From Bizionia paragorgiae (GTDB lineage Bacteria > Bacteroidota > Bacteroidia > Flavobacteriales > Flavobacteriaceae), in contig NZ_FNQK01000002.1 of assembly GCF_900107625.1 (NCBI RefSeq), positions 186,001-250,000 on the forward strand: a stretch of DNA of 64,000 nucleotides. Reading direction: 5' to 3'. The translations under genes were made by a program, and so were the position numbers. A model generated the notes under the pieces. That model was not told where the DNA came from, did not search any database, and was given only the letters and a program-made list of their open reading frames with translations. Positions 62,392 through 64,000 of this stretch are shown one piece after another; the first letter of the stretch is position 1, and every line of letters starts with the position of its first letter.

Positions 62392-64000
62392 ATGGTAGAA
62401 TTAGGAGGGATCATTATTTTAGGAATATTGGCACAATGGGTTGCATGGAAATTTAAAATACCTGCAATTTTACCCTTAATTCTTATTGGATTGTTAGTCG
62501 GCCCCATCGCTGCAGAGTTTTTATCTTCGGATGGCACAAAATGGATAGAACCTATTTGGACTGGCGATAAAGGTCTTTTTCCCGGAGAAAGTCTGTTTTA
62601 TTTTGTCTCCTTAGCCATTAGTATTATTCTATTTGAAGGTGGATTAACCTTAAGAATGGGAGAAATAAAAAATGTAGGACCAGTGATAACCAAGTTAATT
62701 TCGGTCGGGTCCCTGATTACTTTTATTGGCTCTGCGGTAGCTGCTTATTTTATATTTGAGTTGTCTTGGGAGATTTCTTTTTTATTCGCAGGACTGATTA
62801 TTGTAACAGGACCAACGGTGATTACGCCTATTCTTAGAAACATTCCTTTAAACAAAGATGTGTCTACGGTTTTAAAATGGGAAGGTATTTTAATCGATCC
62901 TATAGGGGCTTTAGTAGCGGTCTTAGTTTTCGAATTTATTACCCTAGAAACTGGTGGAGAATTTACAAAAACGGCATTTATAGAATTTGGTAAAATTGTG
63001 CTTTTTGGCTCTACCTTTGGGTATACTTTTGCTCACGCTTTAAACATTATTATTAACAAGCAATGGGTTCCTCATTATTTATTAAATGTATTTGCATTAG
63101 CCTCAGTTTTAGGCGTGTTTATTTTATCTGATGTGTTTGCTCATGAGTCTGGTTTATTAGCTGTTGTTATTATGGGTATGGTATTAGGAAACTCTAAATC
63201 ACCCTATTTAAAAGAGTTATTATATTTTAAAGAATCGCTAAGTGTTTTATTAATTTCCATCTTGTTTATTTTATTGGCTGCCAATATTAACATGGAAGAT
63301 TTGTATCTTATCTATCGATGGGAAACTTTAGCCTTATTTGCAATTATCGTATTTGTTATAAGACCTTTAGGTGTGTTTATAAGTACGTTTGGCTCTTCAC
63401 TAAAACTTAACGAAAAACTGTTTATAAGTTGGGTTGGACCACGTGGTATTGTTGCTGCTGGTATCGCTTCTTTATTTGGTTTAAAATTAGCTAAAGATGG
63501 TGTAGAATATGCCGAATATATTACCCCATTAGTATTTGTAATTGTTTTAGGAACGGTATTATTAAATGCGACTACAGCCCGATTATTCGCTAAAGTCGTA
63601 GGTGTATTTTTAAATGATTCTCGTGGTATTTTAATCGTCGGTGCGTCTAAAGTGTCGCGTTTATTAGGTCATTATCTAGAAACGCACGGAAGACATGTTG
63701 TTTTAATTGATAGTAACCCCTCTAATATTGCCAAGGCAAAAGAATTAAGGTTAGAAGCTATTACTACTAATATTTACTCTGATAATTTAGGAGATAATAT
63801 TGAGTTAAACGATATTGGTTATATCATGGCTTTAACCGGTAGTGCTGAAATTAATAAGTATGCAATTAACAAGTATTCAAAGCAGTTTGGAGAAAATGGT
63901 GCCTTTAGATTATTAACAATCGATGAAATGAAGGATGATGGCGTCTTCCCAAAAGAAGGCTTATTTTCTAATTTTGATGATTATAATTCTCTTACAACGG
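62392..64000 (+). CDS. NhaP-type cation:proton antiporter, 3' truncated by window
   Basis: Starts at ATG 62392 and remains open to the window end (536 codons). The first 400 residues form a CPA1 exchanger with about 12 helices and the conserved GPTVITPILRNIP and ILIDPIGALVAVL motifs, and WVGPRGIVAAGIAS near the end of the membrane part. The C-terminal part begins a TrkA-N-like domain (ILIVGASKVSRLLGHYLET) for NAD(H) or similar regulation. It exchanges Na or K for protons. The end of the protein lies outside the window. Confidence 0.93.
   Translation, partial: MVELGGIIILGILAQWVAWKFKIPAILPLILIGLLVGPIAAEFLSSDGTKWIEPIWTGDKGLFPGESLFYFVSLAISIILFEGGLTLRMGEIKNVGPVITKLISVGSLITFIGSAVAAYFIFELSWEISFLFAGLIIVTGPTVITPILRNIPLNKDVSTVLKWEGILIDPIGALVAVLVFEFITLETGGEFTKTAFIEFGKIVLFGSTFGYTFAHALNIIINKQWVPHYLLNVFALASVLGVFILSDVFAHESGLLAVVIMGMVLGNSKSPYLKELLYFKESLSVLLISILFILLAANINMEDLYLIYRWETLALFAIIVFVIRPLGVFISTFGSSLKLNEKLFISWVGPRGIVAAGIASLFGLKLAKDGVEYAEYITPLVFVIVLGTVLLNATTARLFAKVVGVFLNDSRGILIVGASKVSRLLGHYLETHGRHVVLIDSNPSNIAKAKELRLEAITTNIYSDNLGDNIELNDIGYIMALTGSAEINKYAINKYSKQFGENGAFRLLTIDEMKDDGVFPKEGLFSNFDDYNSLTT

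Noticed and set aside
63440-63455. CCACGTGG in the antiporter gene
   Set aside because: It encodes the conserved WVGPRGIVAAG motif, and the flanks lack the parS arms.
1-64000. CRISPR arrays, insertion sequences, prophage or known defence systems
   Set aside because: No spaced direct repeats, transposase motifs, phage structural genes or restriction/defence proteins were seen on either strand.

Overview
The window is chromosomal DNA of a low-GC Bacteroidota, almost certainly a Flavobacteriaceae (Flavobacteriia). Supporting signs are Bacteroidota promoter elements (TTG spaced from TAnnTTTG), absence of Shine-Dalgarno-type leaders, family-specific genes (DUF4175, DUF4837, LysE, the DUF6909-type protein, GH3-type amidosynthetase, GlnS with a C-terminal extension) and flavobacterial gene order. 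Genus cannot be fixed from the sequence alone.

Region 1 (about 285-21990, all minus strand) is a Wzx/Wzy-type surface polysaccharide locus. In transcription order it holds a Wzz-like chain-length protein, rmlBACD (dTDP-L-rhamnose), wecB/wecC (UDP-ManNAcA), a small lipoprotein, a Wzx flippase, a nitroreductase, a pyruvyl transferase, two related Wzy-like membrane proteins with an O-antigen ligase-like protein between them, a GT4 glycosyltransferase, a VpsJ-like protein, a hexapeptide acyltransferase, an asparagine-synthase-like amidotransferase, a WecG/TagA transferase and the priming sugar transferase. Many genes overlap or abut, so it is probably one long operon. Outer-membrane export (Wza) and a tyrosine kinase (Wzc) are not in the window.

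Region 2 (22125-33834) has an M23 peptidase, GH3 and DUF6909-type operon divergent from tatA. It continues with a DUF4837 lipoprotein, a LysM lytic transglycosylase, pgk, divergent holB, and a large secreted protein with a SPOR-like C terminus.

Region 3 (33976-49601) is housekeeping: an OmpH/Skp-like lipoprotein, a methyltransferase, mnmG, ybeY, a giant DUF4175 protein, gltX, an SPFH protein, glnS, folB, tRNA-Cys and small envelope or unknown genes. mnmG is bracketed by two perfect 16-bp parS sites (TGTTCCACGTGAAACA). One lies in its leader just downstream of its promoter; the other forms the loop and upper stem of its terminator hairpin. This is the most striking signal in the window and suggests an origin-proximal location.

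Region 4 (49713-64000) holds rnr, a 758-bp AT-rich gap with palindromes and a DnaA-box-like site, then rpiB, a CDF transporter and a GNAT gene on the plus strand. It ends with a tandem-OmpA protein, a CtpA-type S41 protease, rnpA, two lipoprotein peptidases (M1 and S8), a metallo-beta-lactamase-fold hydrolase and a sodium/proton antiporter cut by the window edge. No CRISPR array, insertion sequence, prophage or rRNA gene was seen. Coordinates of short sites were counted by hand and may be off by one or two bases.
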